From assembly GCA_964448935.1 (NCBI GenBank), contig CAYVBE010000032.1, positions 1 to 27,738 on the forward strand: 27,738 nt of DNA. The letters run 5' to 3'. Under the pieces are notes generated by a model, which saw nothing but the letters and a program-made list of their open reading frames with translations, had not been told where the DNA came from and did not search any database. Shown in pieces: positions 15,478 to 23,347 of the stretch (the first letter of the stretch is position 1; each line of letters opens with the position of its first letter). The position numbers and the translations under genes are program-made. The stretch comes from CAYVBE01 sp964448935 (GTDB lineage: Bacteria > Planctomycetota > Brocadiia > SM23-32).

Positions 15478-17096
15478 AAAAACCACTGCGGCTGCGACGT
15501 TACCTGGTCCACTTCAGCAGCTATAACATCCCGCAGATATTCACCGACGTCCTGGTGCTCGGCAGCGGTGTGGGGGGGCTGAGCACGGCGCTGGGCCTGC
15601 CGGACGAGGTGGGCGTCCTGATGGTGACCAAAGACGAACTGCCTTCCGGTAGCACCGTGGACGCCCAGGGCGGGGTGGCGGCGGCCATTTCCTCGACGGA
15701 CAGCCAGCAGGAGCACTTCCAGGACACGGTCTCGGCCGGCTGCGGCCTGTGCAATGAGGAAGCCGTGCGCATCGTCACCTCCGAAGGACCCGAGCGCGTC
15801 CGAGAACTGATCGAGATGGGCGTGGACTTCGACCGCGAAGGAGGCGAGCTGTCCCTGACGATGGAGGGCGGCCACAGCCAGCCCAGGATTCTGCACGCCA
15901 ACGGCGACGCCACCGGCCAGGCGATGCACGCGGTGATGGCCGGCCGCGCGCGTGCGAAACAGGGGCTGGACATCCTGGAGAACGCGTTCGCGCTTGACCT
16001 TCTCACGCTGGACAGCGTCTGCCACGGCGCACTCATCTGGGTGGAGGGGCGGGGGCTGATGATGGCGCGGGCCAAACAGACCGTGCTTACCACGGGCGGC
16101 TGCGGGCGGGTCTACCGGGAGACCACGAACCCGGCGGTGGTGACCGGCGACGGTGTGGCGATGGCTTTCCGGGCGGGAGCGTCGCTGCAGGATATGGAGT
16201 TCATCCAGTTCCATCCCACCACGCTGTACGTGGCGGGTGCCTCGCGGGCTCTGATCAGCGAGTCCCTGCGCGGGGAGGGCGGCATTCTGCGGAACCGTGA
16301 TGGGGAGCGGTTCATGCCGGATTACCACGAGGACGCCGAGCTGGCGCCCAGGGACGTGGTGAGTCGGAGCATCATTGACCAGATGAAAAAGACCGGCCAC
16401 ACGCACGTGTACCTGGACGTGACCGGCATGTCCACCGAGCATCTGGAGGAGCGGTTCCCAACCATAACGGGCCTCTGCCGGCGGTTCGGCCTGGAGCCGT
16501 CCCGGGACCAGATTCCCGTGCGCCCGTCGGCGCACTATATGGTAGGAGGAGTGCGGACGGACCTAATGGGGCGGACGGACGTGGAGAACCTGCTGGCCTG
16601 CGGCGAGGTGGCCTGCACGGGCCTGCACGGCGCCAACCGGCTGGGCAGCAACTCACTGCTGGAAGGGCTGGTCTTTGGGCGCCGCTGCGCGCAGGCGGCC
16701 GCCGAGAAGCTGACTGCCATGGCGGAACCGTTGCCTGTTCACGCCCTGCAGGGGCTGCCTCAGGAACCCGCCTACGGGTCCTTGAACCTGACCGACGTGG
16801 AGAACTCCCTGCGCAGCCTGATGTGGCGCGACGCCGGCGTGAACCGCAACGGCGAGGACCTGGACGAGGCGTTGGAGATGGTCACGTTCTGGTGCCGCTA
16901 CGTTATGGACAAGGAGTTCGAAAGCACGCAGGGATGGGAGCTGCAGAACATGCTGACCGTGGCCAGGCTGATCGGCATGTGCGCGCGGCAGCGCGAGGAA
17001 TCCAGGGGGGTGCACTTCCGCGAGGACTTCCCGGAGCGCGATCCGGGCTGGGAACGCCACATCGTCCTGCGCAACGCAGGAGAGGAATGGCTCTGA
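15474..17096 (+). CDS. nadB: L-aspartate oxidase
   Basis: This flavoprotein oxidises L-aspartate to iminoaspartate, the first step of de novo NAD synthesis. The 540 residues contain the FAD-binding GSGVGG (30-35) and the substrate and FAD loop STVDAQGGVAAA. They also contain HANGDATGQAMH, TTGGCGRVYRETTNP, FIQFHPTTLY, SESLRGEGGILRN, DVVSRSIIDQ, the active-site block RPSAHYMVGGVRTD and the closing GLHGANRLGSNSLLEGLVFG. These set NadB apart from succinate dehydrogenase SdhA. The start ATG 15474 overlaps the preceding stop as ATGA. The N-terminal leader RRYLVHFSSYNIPQIFTDVLV matches family members of PVC-type bacteria as remembered. The partners nadA and nadC are not in the window. Co-translation with a DUF4175-like envelope gene is unexplained. 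Confidence 0.95.
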   Translation: MKKPLRLRRYLVHFSSYNIPQIFTDVLVLGSGVGGLSTALGLPDEVGVLMVTKDELPSGSTVDAQGGVAAAISSTDSQQEHFQDTVSAGCGLCNEEAVRIVTSEGPERVRELIEMGVDFDREGGELSLTMEGGHSQPRILHANGDATGQAMHAVMAGRARAKQGLDILENAFALDLLTLDSVCHGALIWVEGRGLMMARAKQTVLTTGGCGRVYRETTNPAVVTGDGVAMAFRAGASLQDMEFIQFHPTTLYVAGASRALISESLRGEGGILRNRDGERFMPDYHEDAELAPRDVVSRSIIDQMKKTGHTHVYLDVTGMSTEHLEERFPTITGLCRRFGLEPSRDQIPVRPSAHYMVGGVRTDLMGRTDVENLLACGEVACTGLHGANRLGSNSLLEGLVFGRRCAQAAAEKLTAMAEPLPVHALQGLPQEPAYGSLNLTDVENSLRSLMWRDAGVNRNGEDLDEALEMVTFWCRYVMDKEFESTQGWELQNMLTVARLIGMCARQREESRGVHFREDFPERDPGWERHIVLRNAGEEWL

Positions 17097-17120
17097 CCGC
17101 CGTCCGGGCGAATGCTGCCT

Positions 17121-17149
17121 TTGACATAGCCGCCGGGGGCGGTTAAGCT
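17121..17149 (+). promoter_or_regulatory. Candidate promoter of leuB-like gene
   Basis: A perfect -35 TTGACA (17121-17126) is followed after 17 bases by TAAGCT (17144-17149), which keeps the three most important -10 positions (T1, A2, T6). Transcription would start near 17156, about 48 bases before ATG 17204. It lies just after the nadB stop. Confidence 0.5.
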
Positions 17150-17203
17150 TTCAAAGTCAATCCTCAAACGTATCTTTTCCCGACTCTCACAGGGACGGAC
17201 TAC

Positions 17204-18271
17204 ATGCATAAGATCGCCGTCATACCGGGTGACGGAACCGGGCCGGAGGTGGTTCGGGAAGGTTTGAAGGTGCTCCGCGCGGTGAGTGAACTGGAGGGGT
17301 TCCAGTATGAGACCGTCGAATACGAATTCGGCGGGGAGCGTTACCTGCGCACCGGCGAGGTGCTGCCGGACTCCGCGCTGGACGAGCTGCGCACCTTCGA
17401 TGCCATATACCTGGGCGCCGTCGGACACCCCGAAGTGGCCCCCGGCATACTGGAGAAGGGCCTGCTGCTGAGGCTCCGCTTCGAGCTGGAGCAGTACATT
17501 AACCTGCGCCCCGTCAAGCTTTACCCCGGCGTGGAGTGCCCGCTGGCCGGCAAGGGCCCCGAAGATGTGGACTTCGTCGTCATCCGCGAGAACAACGAAG
17601 GGCTCTACACCGGAAGCGGTGGCTTCACCTACAAGGGCACGCCGCACGAGGTGGCGGTGCAGGAGATGATCTCCACCCGGTTCGGCGTAGAACGTTGCAT
17701 ACGCTACGCCTACGAGTACTGCCGGCGCCGTGATGACAAGAAGATGCTGACGCTGGTGGCCAAGACGAACGTGCTGACCTTCGCCCACAACCTGTGGGAG
17801 CGGACGTTTCAGGAGGTAGGGGAGAAGTATCCCGACATCGAGCAGGATTACGCCCACGTGGACGCCTGCTGCATGTGGATGGTCAAAAACCCGGAGTGGT
17901 TCGACACCGTCGTGACGTGCAACATGTTCGGGGACATAATCACGGACCTGGGAGCCATGATCCAGGGCGGCATGGGCATCGCCGCCGGTGGCAACATCAA
18001 TCCGGAGGGCGTCAGCATGTTCGAGCCCATCGGGGGCAGCGCTCCGAAATACACCGGTCAGGGCGTCATCAACCCGCTGGCCGCCGTGTCCGCCGTCGGC
18101 ATGATGCTGGACGAGTTGGGAGAGCGGGCGGCCGCCGGGCGCGTGGAGAAGGCTGTGATGGCCGTGACGGCCGATAAGCTGGACTCCATGGCCGCCGGAA
18201 AGATGGGCTACGGCACCGGCCAGGTAGGCGACCTGGTGGTGGAGGCTGCCGGTAAAGTGGAGCCCGAGTGA
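17204..18271 (+). CDS. leuB: Isocitrate/isopropylmalate dehydrogenase family, probably 3-isopropylmalate dehydrogenase
   Basis: This 355-residue protein is a decarboxylating NAD-dependent beta-hydroxyacid dehydrogenase. IPGDGTGPEVV (7-17) is the N-terminal signature. RENNEGLY (128-135) and the Lys in VAKTNVL (185-191) are catalytic. Asp220, Asp244 and Asp248 (HVDACC, FGDIITDLG) bind the metal, and GGSAPKYTGQG (277-287) contacts NAD. The REN-NEGLY loop resembles isocitrate, tartrate and homoisocitrate dehydrogenases as much as classical LeuB, so the substrate is likely 3-isopropylmalate (leucine synthesis) but not certain. No leuA, leuC or leuD gene is nearby. The start is ATG 17204, with a weak AGGGAC upstream and its own promoter. 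Confidence 0.85.
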   Translation: MHKIAVIPGDGTGPEVVREGLKVLRAVSELEGFQYETVEYEFGGERYLRTGEVLPDSALDELRTFDAIYLGAVGHPEVAPGILEKGLLLRLRFELEQYINLRPVKLYPGVECPLAGKGPEDVDFVVIRENNEGLYTGSGGFTYKGTPHEVAVQEMISTRFGVERCIRYAYEYCRRRDDKKMLTLVAKTNVLTFAHNLWERTFQEVGEKYPDIEQDYAHVDACCMWMVKNPEWFDTVVTCNMFGDIITDLGAMIQGGMGIAAGGNINPEGVSMFEPIGGSAPKYTGQGVINPLAAVSAVGMMLDELGERAAAGRVEKAVMAVTADKLDSMAAGKMGYGTGQVGDLVVEAAGKVEPE

Positions 18272-18301
18272 GGCGACTGGGCCTGAAGACCGGGGCCGTC
18301 G

Positions 18302-18329
18302 TTGAAAAGAGCGTCATTTGCGATATAAT
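18302..18329 (+). promoter_or_regulatory. Strong sigma70-like promoter of pyrBI
   Basis: TTGAAA (18302-18307), a 16-base spacer and a perfect TATAAT (18324-18329) lie 60 bases upstream of the pyrB ATG. The short leader holds a 6-bp G+C hairpin, GGCGGG/CCCGCC (18340-18356), but no T-tract and no leader peptide, so the Escherichia-type attenuation of pyrBI is not evident. Confidence 0.72.
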
Positions 18330-18389
18330 CCCTGCGGACGGCGGGGCAGTCCCGCCCGCGCAAGCCACTGCAACCTGCCGGGAGCGCAG

Positions 18390-19310
18390 ATGCTGAAGAG
18401 CGGCGACAGCGTTATCAGCATTCGCGATTTCGATCGCGATTCAATCCTCCACGTCCTCTCCGTGGCCGCCCGCCTCGAGTCCGAGGACCATCTGAACCTG
18501 CTGCGGGGCAAGCTGTTGGCCACGATGTTCCTGGAGCCGTCCACGCGCACAAGGCTGAGCTTCGCCTCGGCTATGATGAGGCTGGGGGGCCGGGTGCTGG
18601 ATTTCGGGGAGGCGGAACATTCCTCGTTCAAGAAGGGCGAATCCCTCAGCGATGCCCTCCGCGTCGTAGCCGGCTACTGCGATGTGATTGCGCTGCGGCA
18701 TCCCTGGGAGGGAGCGGCCCGGTTGGCCTCCCGGATTGCGGGGGTGCCCGTCATCAACGCCGGAGACGGCGCCAACCAGCATCCAACACAGACGTTCCTG
18801 GACCTCTATACCATCCAGAAGGTCTGGGGGAGCATCGAAGGGCTTACCGTGGGATTCGTCGGCGACCTGAAGTACGGCCGCACCGTTCACTCGCTGGTGA
18901 CGGCGCTGATGCGCTTTGACTGCCGGCAAGTTTTCGTCTCGCCACCGACGCTGGCGGTGCCCTCCGGCCTCCTGCGCGAACTGGACGCGGAGGACGTGGA
19001 ATACCAGGAGTCGGAGGACCTGGCGGGCACGTTGCCGGAGCTGGACATTCTGTACTGCACCCGAATACAGCGCGAGCGCTTCGCCGACAGCCTGGAATAC
19101 GAGCGCGTGAAGGGGGCCTATCGGATTGACCGCGAGCTGCTGAAAGGGGCCGGCGCGAAGGATACGCTACGCATCCTGCACCCGCTGCCGCGGGTGGACG
19201 AATTGTCTCCCGGGTTGGACGATACTCCGTACGCTGTCTATTTCGAGCAGGCCCGGAACGGCGTGCCCATCCGTCAGGCCCTGCTGGCCCTGGTCCTGGG
19301 AAAGGTGTGA
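18390..19310 (+). CDS. pyrB: Aspartate carbamoyltransferase catalytic subunit
   Basis: The enzyme condenses carbamoyl phosphate and aspartate in the first committed step of pyrimidine synthesis. The 306 residues carry the carbamoyl-phosphate loop STRTR (51-55) and the 80s loop SFKKGESLSD (79-88), which reaches into the neighbouring active site. They also carry GANQHPTQ (127-134), the KYGRTVHS block (161-168), TRIQRERF (224-231) and HPLPRVDE (264-271). The frame extends upstream to 18318, but that would place the start inside the -10 box. ATG 18390 has GGGAG six bases upstream and matches the family N-terminus. The regulatory-chain gene pyrI follows two bases after the stop, so the holoenzyme is probably the allosteric dodecamer-type complex. 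Confidence 0.97.
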   Translation: MLKSGDSVISIRDFDRDSILHVLSVAARLESEDHLNLLRGKLLATMFLEPSTRTRLSFASAMMRLGGRVLDFGEAEHSSFKKGESLSDALRVVAGYCDVIALRHPWEGAARLASRIAGVPVINAGDGANQHPTQTFLDLYTIQKVWGSIEGLTVGFVGDLKYGRTVHSLVTALMRFDCRQVFVSPPTLAVPSGLLRELDAEDVEYQESEDLAGTLPELDILYCTRIQRERFADSLEYERVKGAYRIDRELLKGAGAKDTLRILHPLPRVDELSPGLDDTPYAVYFEQARNGVPIRQALLALVLGKV

Positions 19311-19312
19311 AC

Positions 19313-19804
19313 ATGTCAGAATCACAAGGCACAGAAGCCAACGGCGGAACCCCGGGCCAGCAGATGAGCGTGTCGGCTATACGGAATGGCACGGTCATTG
19401 ATCACATCCGCAAAGAGGTCACCTTCAAGGTGGCCGAACTCCTGCGGCTGGACGAGGAGGAGCAGGTCGTGCTGGTAGGCATGAACCTGTCCGGCGACCG
19501 GGTGGGCAAGAAGGGACTGATCAAGATAGAGAGCCGGGCCCTCACGCCGCAGGAGGTCAACAAGATCGCCCTCATCGCGCCGGACGCAACGCTCAACATC
19601 ATCAAGGACTACAAGGTGGCCGAGAAGCGGCGCGTGGAACTGCCCGAAAGCGTGGAGGGAATCGTCCGCTGCATCAACCCCAACTGCGTGACGAATAAGC
19701 AGGACGTTACGACCTGCTTCGACGTCATCGGCTCCTCACCGCCCGCACTGAGGTGCATATTCTGCGAGCGGACGACGAGCGGCACGGACCTGGTCTTGAA
19801 GTAG
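19313..19804 (+). CDS. pyrI: Aspartate carbamoyltransferase regulatory subunit
   Basis: This 163-residue chain binds nucleotides and couples to PyrB. The N-terminal allosteric domain reads MSVSAIRNGTVIDHI (18-32) through LNIIKDYKVAEKRRVELP (94-111). The C-terminal zinc domain has Cys120 and Cys125 (CINPNC) and Cys148 and Cys151 (CIFC), the four ligands needed to contact the catalytic chain. ATG 19313 starts two bases after the pyrB stop, with AAAGG upstream. GTG 19307 overlapping the pyrB stop is an alternative, and homology begins only at residue ~18, so ATG 19364 is also conceivable. Presence of pyrI in a non-enteric bacterium is known but patchy, and implies CTP/ATP control of the enzyme. 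Confidence 0.96.
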   Translation: MSESQGTEANGGTPGQQMSVSAIRNGTVIDHIRKEVTFKVAELLRLDEEEQVVLVGMNLSGDRVGKKGLIKIESRALTPQEVNKIALIAPDATLNIIKDYKVAEKRRVELPESVEGIVRCINPNCVTNKQDVTTCFDVIGSSPPALRCIFCERTTSGTDLVLK

Positions 19805-19853
19805 TCACCGCCCGCCCGCCTCTCCGTGGATCGTACCCGCCGGCGGATCAGCT

Positions 19854-20192
19854 ATGAAAGTGCCCGGCTTCCTCCAGCGCGCCCATCCCGTTTGGATCGC
19901 AGTTCTTGCGGCGATCGTGGAAGGAGTCTCCTGCCTGTTCCGATTCGGGTTCGGCCTCCAGAGCACACGCGACACCGCCTGGATGGCACTATTCACCTTT
20001 GGGGTGCGGATACACCACGGCTACGTAGGCGCGGTCATGGTGCTCGTCGCGCTGCTTTTGAACCGGGAGAAGCGGCTTCTGCGCAGATGGACCGCCTATG
20101 TCGGCCTCGCTCTGGTCATCTCCGACCTGATTCACCACTTCGTGGTGCTCTGGCTGGCAACCGGCGCGCCCCAGATAGACTTCGTGTACTGA
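19854..20192 (+). CDS. Small membrane protein with histidine pairs, function unknown
   Basis: This 112-residue protein has about three hydrophobic helices: ~13-33, ~55-70 and ~82-105. Two His pairs stand out, RIHHGYVGAV (~52-61) near the start of helix two and DLIHHFVVLW (~92-101) inside helix three. These could bind a metal or haem, but this is speculation. A positive stretch NREKRLLRRW links helices two and three. The start ATG 19854 follows pyrI by 49 bases without a clear ribosome-binding site (GGCGGAT at 19840-19846), so read-through from the pyrBI promoter is possible. The gene is convergent with the AlkP-superfamily gene, with 15 bases between stops. No family was recognised. Confidence 0.68.
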   Translation: MKVPGFLQRAHPVWIAVLAAIVEGVSCLFRFGFGLQSTRDTAWMALFTFGVRIHHGYVGAVMVLVALLLNREKRLLRRWTAYVGLALVISDLIHHFVVLWLATGAPQIDFVY

Positions 20193-20207
20193 GGTCGGCC
20201 GGCCCTC

Positions 20208-22064
20208 TCAGTCGAAGAAATCACGCAGCACGCTCCCGTCGGCGTCCGCCGGGACCGGGATGCCCATGGCCGTGGCGAGGGTGGGGGCCACGGAGCTGAT
20301 GAGCGTGGGACGCTCCCGCCGGTAGCCCTCCCGGACGCCCGGCCCGGCAAGCACGAAATAGGCATCGTCCGAATGGGAGCCCGCGTTCATCAGCGGCCAG
20401 TCCCAGGTGCCCGTTTGTTCCCGGTCGTGCTCCGCCCAGAACTCCTCGGCGGACAGGCGCTCCTCCGGTTCCTCCTCGCGGGGCCAGAGGAATATCTCTC
20501 CTACGCGATCCCCGCCCACGCCCAGCCTGCCGGCCTTTTCCATGGGTAGCACGGCCTGGAAGACCGGCCTGCCTCCCCCGTCGTGCGCGTCCGACAGAGC
20601 GGTCATAATCTCGGCGCGAAGGCGCCGCGCCTCATCCCCCGGCTCGACGATTCCGTCCGGGTCTCGCCCCTTCAGGTTCAGCAGCACGTAGTGGCCGTGC
20701 CCGTATGCTACGGACTTGCTCCAGTCGAACCCACCTTCCCCGTCCGGAACCAGCCAGTCGTTCTCCTGCAGGATTTCATTCACGGACGGTCGCCTGTGCC
20801 GGAGCGGCAGCTGCGTGTCGCCGCCGTGGTCGGAGACAAGGGCGATCAGGGCGTCCGGCCCGGCGGCCTCCATCACCGTGCCCACTATCTCGTCCCCCCG
20901 TTGCATGAGGCCGTCCCACAGGGCCCAGCCTTCCTCCGCCCGGTCCGGCTCGTGCATGGGGTGCCGCGGGTCAATCATGTACATGGTCAGATGATTGGTC
21001 CAGTCGGGGCCGTGCCATTTGAGCATGAACAAGTCCCATGGCCGGCTGCTCAGGAGGTGACCGGCGGCGTTGCGCCACCAGTCGGCCAGGTAGTGCTGTT
21101 CCTCGAAGTAGGTCTCGATGTCGGACGCTCCCGCCTGAACCACCTGCTGACGGGAGCACTGGATGATGAACGGCCCGCACGCCTCCAGCAGTTCGCCGGA
21201 CAGGCTGCGGGGATGCACGAATTCGTCCAGCGTGTATATCTCGCTCAGGTACAGATGAACCTTGCTCGCATCGGGTTCCAGGATGAGCAGCTTACCCCGC
21301 ACGGGCGCGCGCACCGGGCCGCGGTCGGTGTTGAACGTGTGCTCCACCCACTCGGTCATCCGGCCGGGTTCGCAGATGAAGAGCGGCTCCGGGGCGCCTC
21401 GTTCCGGATACACGGCGACGCACTCGTAGCCGCCGTCCCCCCTGGTGATGAGGGCAAACAGCGGCTCGATCTCCCCGTACCGGCTGGCGTAGCCGGGGAT
21501 GATCGGCATCTCGAACTCGAGTGCGCCCTCGGGCGCCCCCGGCCAGTCCCGGGCCGGCCGTGGCTCGATCTGCAGCACGTGGGAGCGGACGCTGTAGTTC
21601 TCCGGCCGCGGATGCGTGGTGTAGGCGCGGGCCTCCTGCAGTGCGCGCATGGCGTTGTCCGGCCGGCCGTCCTCACCTACGTGAACGATGCCGTCCTCGA
21701 AGGGCAGGGGCCAGGACTGCGACCAGTCGAATACTATTGAATTGAGGCCGGCTTCGTGCGCGGTGGTCCACAGTTGCTCCGCGCGGCAGACGTCCGCAGG
21801 GAACCCCCGGGTCCATTCGTCCAGCGGCGTGCCGGGGAAGTGTGTGGACATATTGCAGCCTGTCACCCAGGGCGACCCGCCTGTGGCCAGACATGCCCAG
21901 TTCGTGCCCGTCTCCATGGGGAAGCAGGGCCACGTCTGCGTCACCGAGCCACGCTCCAGGAGCTTTTTCACGTTGGGCATCACGCCCCGGTCAACGAACT
22001 CAAGCAAGGTGGGCAGCGAGATCGAGTCGAAGCCGATCACGGCAAGCGGTCTGCTGTCGGACAT
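20208..22064 (-). CDS. Alkaline phosphatase superfamily protein (type I phosphodiesterase/AlkP-like)
   Basis: This 618-residue protein belongs to the group annotated as AlkP-superfamily phosphohydrolases or phosphomutases. Asp13 (VIGFDS) is the first metal ligand. Thr52 in FPMETGTNWACLATG fits the phospho-accepting nucleophile followed by the typical N-W-x-x-L-x-T-G. Asp412 and His413 (VSDHGGD) and a His near 564 (GSHSDDAYFVLAGPG) complete the two-metal site. It ends in a conserved-looking segment (SSVAPTLATAMGIPVPADADG) shared with sulfatase-like and iPGM-like members. No signal peptide is visible, suggesting a cytoplasmic enzyme. ATG 22064 has GGAGGA seven bases upstream and a TTGACA promoter. 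The substrate (phosphodiester, phosphonate or nucleotide) cannot be predicted. Confidence 0.85.
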   Translation of the reverse strand: MSDSRPLAVIGFDSISLPTLLEFVDRGVMPNVKKLLERGSVTQTWPCFPMETGTNWACLATGGSPWVTGCNMSTHFPGTPLDEWTRGFPADVCRAEQLWTTAHEAGLNSIVFDWSQSWPLPFEDGIVHVGEDGRPDNAMRALQEARAYTTHPRPENYSVRSHVLQIEPRPARDWPGAPEGALEFEMPIIPGYASRYGEIEPLFALITRGDGGYECVAVYPERGAPEPLFICEPGRMTEWVEHTFNTDRGPVRAPVRGKLLILEPDASKVHLYLSEIYTLDEFVHPRSLSGELLEACGPFIIQCSRQQVVQAGASDIETYFEEQHYLADWWRNAAGHLLSSRPWDLFMLKWHGPDWTNHLTMYMIDPRHPMHEPDRAEEGWALWDGLMQRGDEIVGTVMEAAGPDALIALVSDHGGDTQLPLRHRRPSVNEILQENDWLVPDGEGGFDWSKSVAYGHGHYVLLNLKGRDPDGIVEPGDEARRLRAEIMTALSDAHDGGGRPVFQAVLPMEKAGRLGVGGDRVGEIFLWPREEEPEERLSAEEFWAEHDREQTGTWDWPLMNAGSHSDDAYFVLAGPGVREGYRRERPTLISSVAPTLATAMGIPVPADADGSVLRDFFD

Positions 22065-22097
22065 GGTGTGTTCCTCCGGACGATGAAAGTGTCCCGG

Positions 22098-22126
22098 AGA
22101 GTATCACCGTCTCGGAGGACTGTCAA
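22098..22126 (-). promoter_or_regulatory. Promoter of the AlkP-superfamily gene
   Basis: On the minus strand, TTGACA (22126-22121) is followed after exactly 17 bases by TACTCT (22103-22098), which keeps T1, A2 and T6 of the -10. Initiation near 22091 leaves a ~27-base leader with GGAGGA before ATG 22064. Confidence 0.65.
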
Positions 22127-22220
22127 GGAGGGACGTTTTCCCCGAAAAATCTGCCAAAAATCCGGAATTTCCCGTTTTCGGCTTGCATTTGCCATACGGG
22201 ACGCTTTAGCTTGGACTGTA

Positions 22221-22244
22221 GGAGAGGGGGAACTCCCTCCTTTT
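22221..22244 (+). terminator. Terminator-like hairpin
   Basis: GGAG-A-GG (22221-22227) can pair with CCCTCC (22235-22240) with one bulged A, closing a short loop, and is followed directly by TTTT (22241-22244). No gene on the plus strand lies just upstream, so it could terminate or attenuate a leader transcript begun near 22219. The stem is short. Confidence 0.35.
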
Positions 22245-22793
22245 CGTGTATCTTCTGTGCCCGGCTTCAAGAGAGTCGGGCGGATGACCCTGGCGACGGG
22301 TTGAATCAGTGGCCGGAGGTCCGGCCGAAAGGGGAACTGGTCGAAAGTCGCTTACCGTGATTCAGTCGTTCTCGAGGGCGCGGGTTGAGCGCTGACCCTC
22401 ACGTTCCACCAAAGGCGCAGCGCATCCGCCGACAGTGACCGGCGGGGCAGTTGCGCCAAACTGCAAGCAAGCGGAGAGTTCAGTTGTAATCCATCCCAAT
22501 CCAGTGGATTGCCAGGAGCCCGTAGAGTGCCTGCCGGCACCAGGGAGGGGTGAAGTCCGCTTGTCGTGAGGCCGCATAAGGGGGCGCGGCGACGGCGGAA
22601 TCAGTTGACGCACAGTGGCAGGCCCGTCCGGGCCGGTCGTAAATCTCCATCACGGCTTGCTTTTCCCACATTCGCGGCGGGCGTTCGCCCGTGGCTCCTG
22701 CGTTCATCGCAACCTATTTCCGCGCGCTGCCGGCGCGCACTTTGCATTACCACGGCCGCACCGGCCGCGGGTAACCTAAGAGGAGAGAAAGAG

Positions 22794-23288
22794 ATGACAC
22801 AAGTGCTGGACCAGCATTATCTGGCACCGGGAGAGGTCAAAGTCTTCCGGGACGATTCGAACAATCTGGCGGTCGAGACAACGGACGGCGAGACCTGGCG
22901 GAAGGTCACCGCCCGGCTGGCGTTCCCGTACTCGGCGCCCGACCGCTTCATCATCCTCACGCGCGACGGCGAGGAGGTCGGCATGATACGCGACCCGGCC
23001 GAGTTGGACGAAAGCTCGCGCTCCGTGATGGAGGATACGCTGCAGAAGCGCTACCACATCCCGGAGATCGAGCGCATCCTGTCCGTCGAGGACGCGCACA
23101 ATGCCACCCGCTGGAGCGTGGAGACGGACCGCGGACCACGCGAGTTCCTGGTGCGTGACCGCCACAACTTCCACCGCGTCAAAGGTGGAGACACCGTGGT
23201 GGTGGACGTGGACGGGAACCGCTTCCGCATTCCGCGCGACAGAGATTTCGACAAGCAGAGCCGCAAGCTGCTCGACATGCACGGGTAG
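22794..23288 (+). CDS. DUF1854 family protein, partner of the adjacent ABC exporter
   Basis: This 164-residue soluble protein matches the DUF1854 pattern. AYSAPDRFI-like text is present as ARLAFPYSAPDRFIILTRDG (~40-59), then EVGMIRDPAELDESSRSVME, KRYHIPEIERILS (~85-97), WSVETDRGPREFLVRDR (~107-123) and VVDVDGNRFRIPRD (~136-149). From memory, DUF1854 proteins sit beside an ABC exporter in many bacteria, and in Burkholderia-type genomes beside cyanophycin synthetase. No such synthetase is seen here. ATG 22794 is chosen because AGGAGAG lies six bases upstream; the frame extends back to 22566, but that part lacks protein character. The stop is 59 bases before the ABC gene, so the two are probably co-transcribed. 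The molecular role of DUF1854 is unknown. Confidence 0.88.
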   Translation: MTQVLDQHYLAPGEVKVFRDDSNNLAVETTDGETWRKVTARLAFPYSAPDRFIILTRDGEEVGMIRDPAELDESSRSVMEDTLQKRYHIPEIERILSVEDAHNATRWSVETDRGPREFLVRDRHNFHRVKGGDTVVVDVDGNRFRIPRDRDFDKQSRKLLDMHG

Positions 23289-23317
23289 TTACACCAAAAA
23301 CTGAAAACCGACGGAGG

Positions 23318-23338
23318 TCCCGGCCGTGACGGCCGGGA
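23318..23338. repeat. Perfect 8-bp inverted repeat in the DUF1854-ABC spacer
   Basis: TCCCGGCC (23318-23325) and GGCCGGGA (23331-23338) flank the loop GTGAC. The hairpin ends nine bases before the ABC start ATG 23348 and covers the region where a ribosome-binding site would be expected. There is no T-tract. It could limit translation of the exporter or be a REP-type element. Confidence 0.6.
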
Positions 23339-23347
23339 TGACCGGAC

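Larger units (their letters stand above)
22065..22793. other. Intergenic region rich in hairpins upstream of the DUF1854 gene
   Basis: About 730 bases hold no convincing gene on either strand; short frames at 22362-22707 (minus) and around 22566 (plus) lack starts or family features. Structure is concentrated in 22180-22480. It includes a weak promoter-like TTGCAT-N18-TAGCTT (22183-22212), a terminator-like hairpin with T4 and a 7-bp stem-loop (22260-22280). A 7-bp closing stem with three further wobble or paired positions (22299-22308 with 22358-22367) encloses a perfect GGCCGG/CCGGCC hairpin (22311-22326). None matched an RNA family I could name. Confidence 0.5.

Noticed and set aside
19826..20299. 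Plus-strand Arg-rich frame of 157 codons
   Set aside because: Overlaps the 112-residue membrane protein in another frame; the latter has hydrophobic helices and sensible codon use.
20583..21740. Plus-strand frame of 385 codons
   Set aside because: Opposite the AlkP-superfamily gene, which has catalytic motifs, a ribosome-binding site and a promoter; this frame has none.
22371..22412. tRNA-like 3' end ending in TTCCACCA
   Set aside because: No T-arm (GGTTCRA) and no cloverleaf could be built around it.
22362..22707. Overlapping minus-strand short frames that could be a transposase or gene remnant
   Set aside because: No recognisable motif and no terminal inverted repeats; composition looks non-coding.
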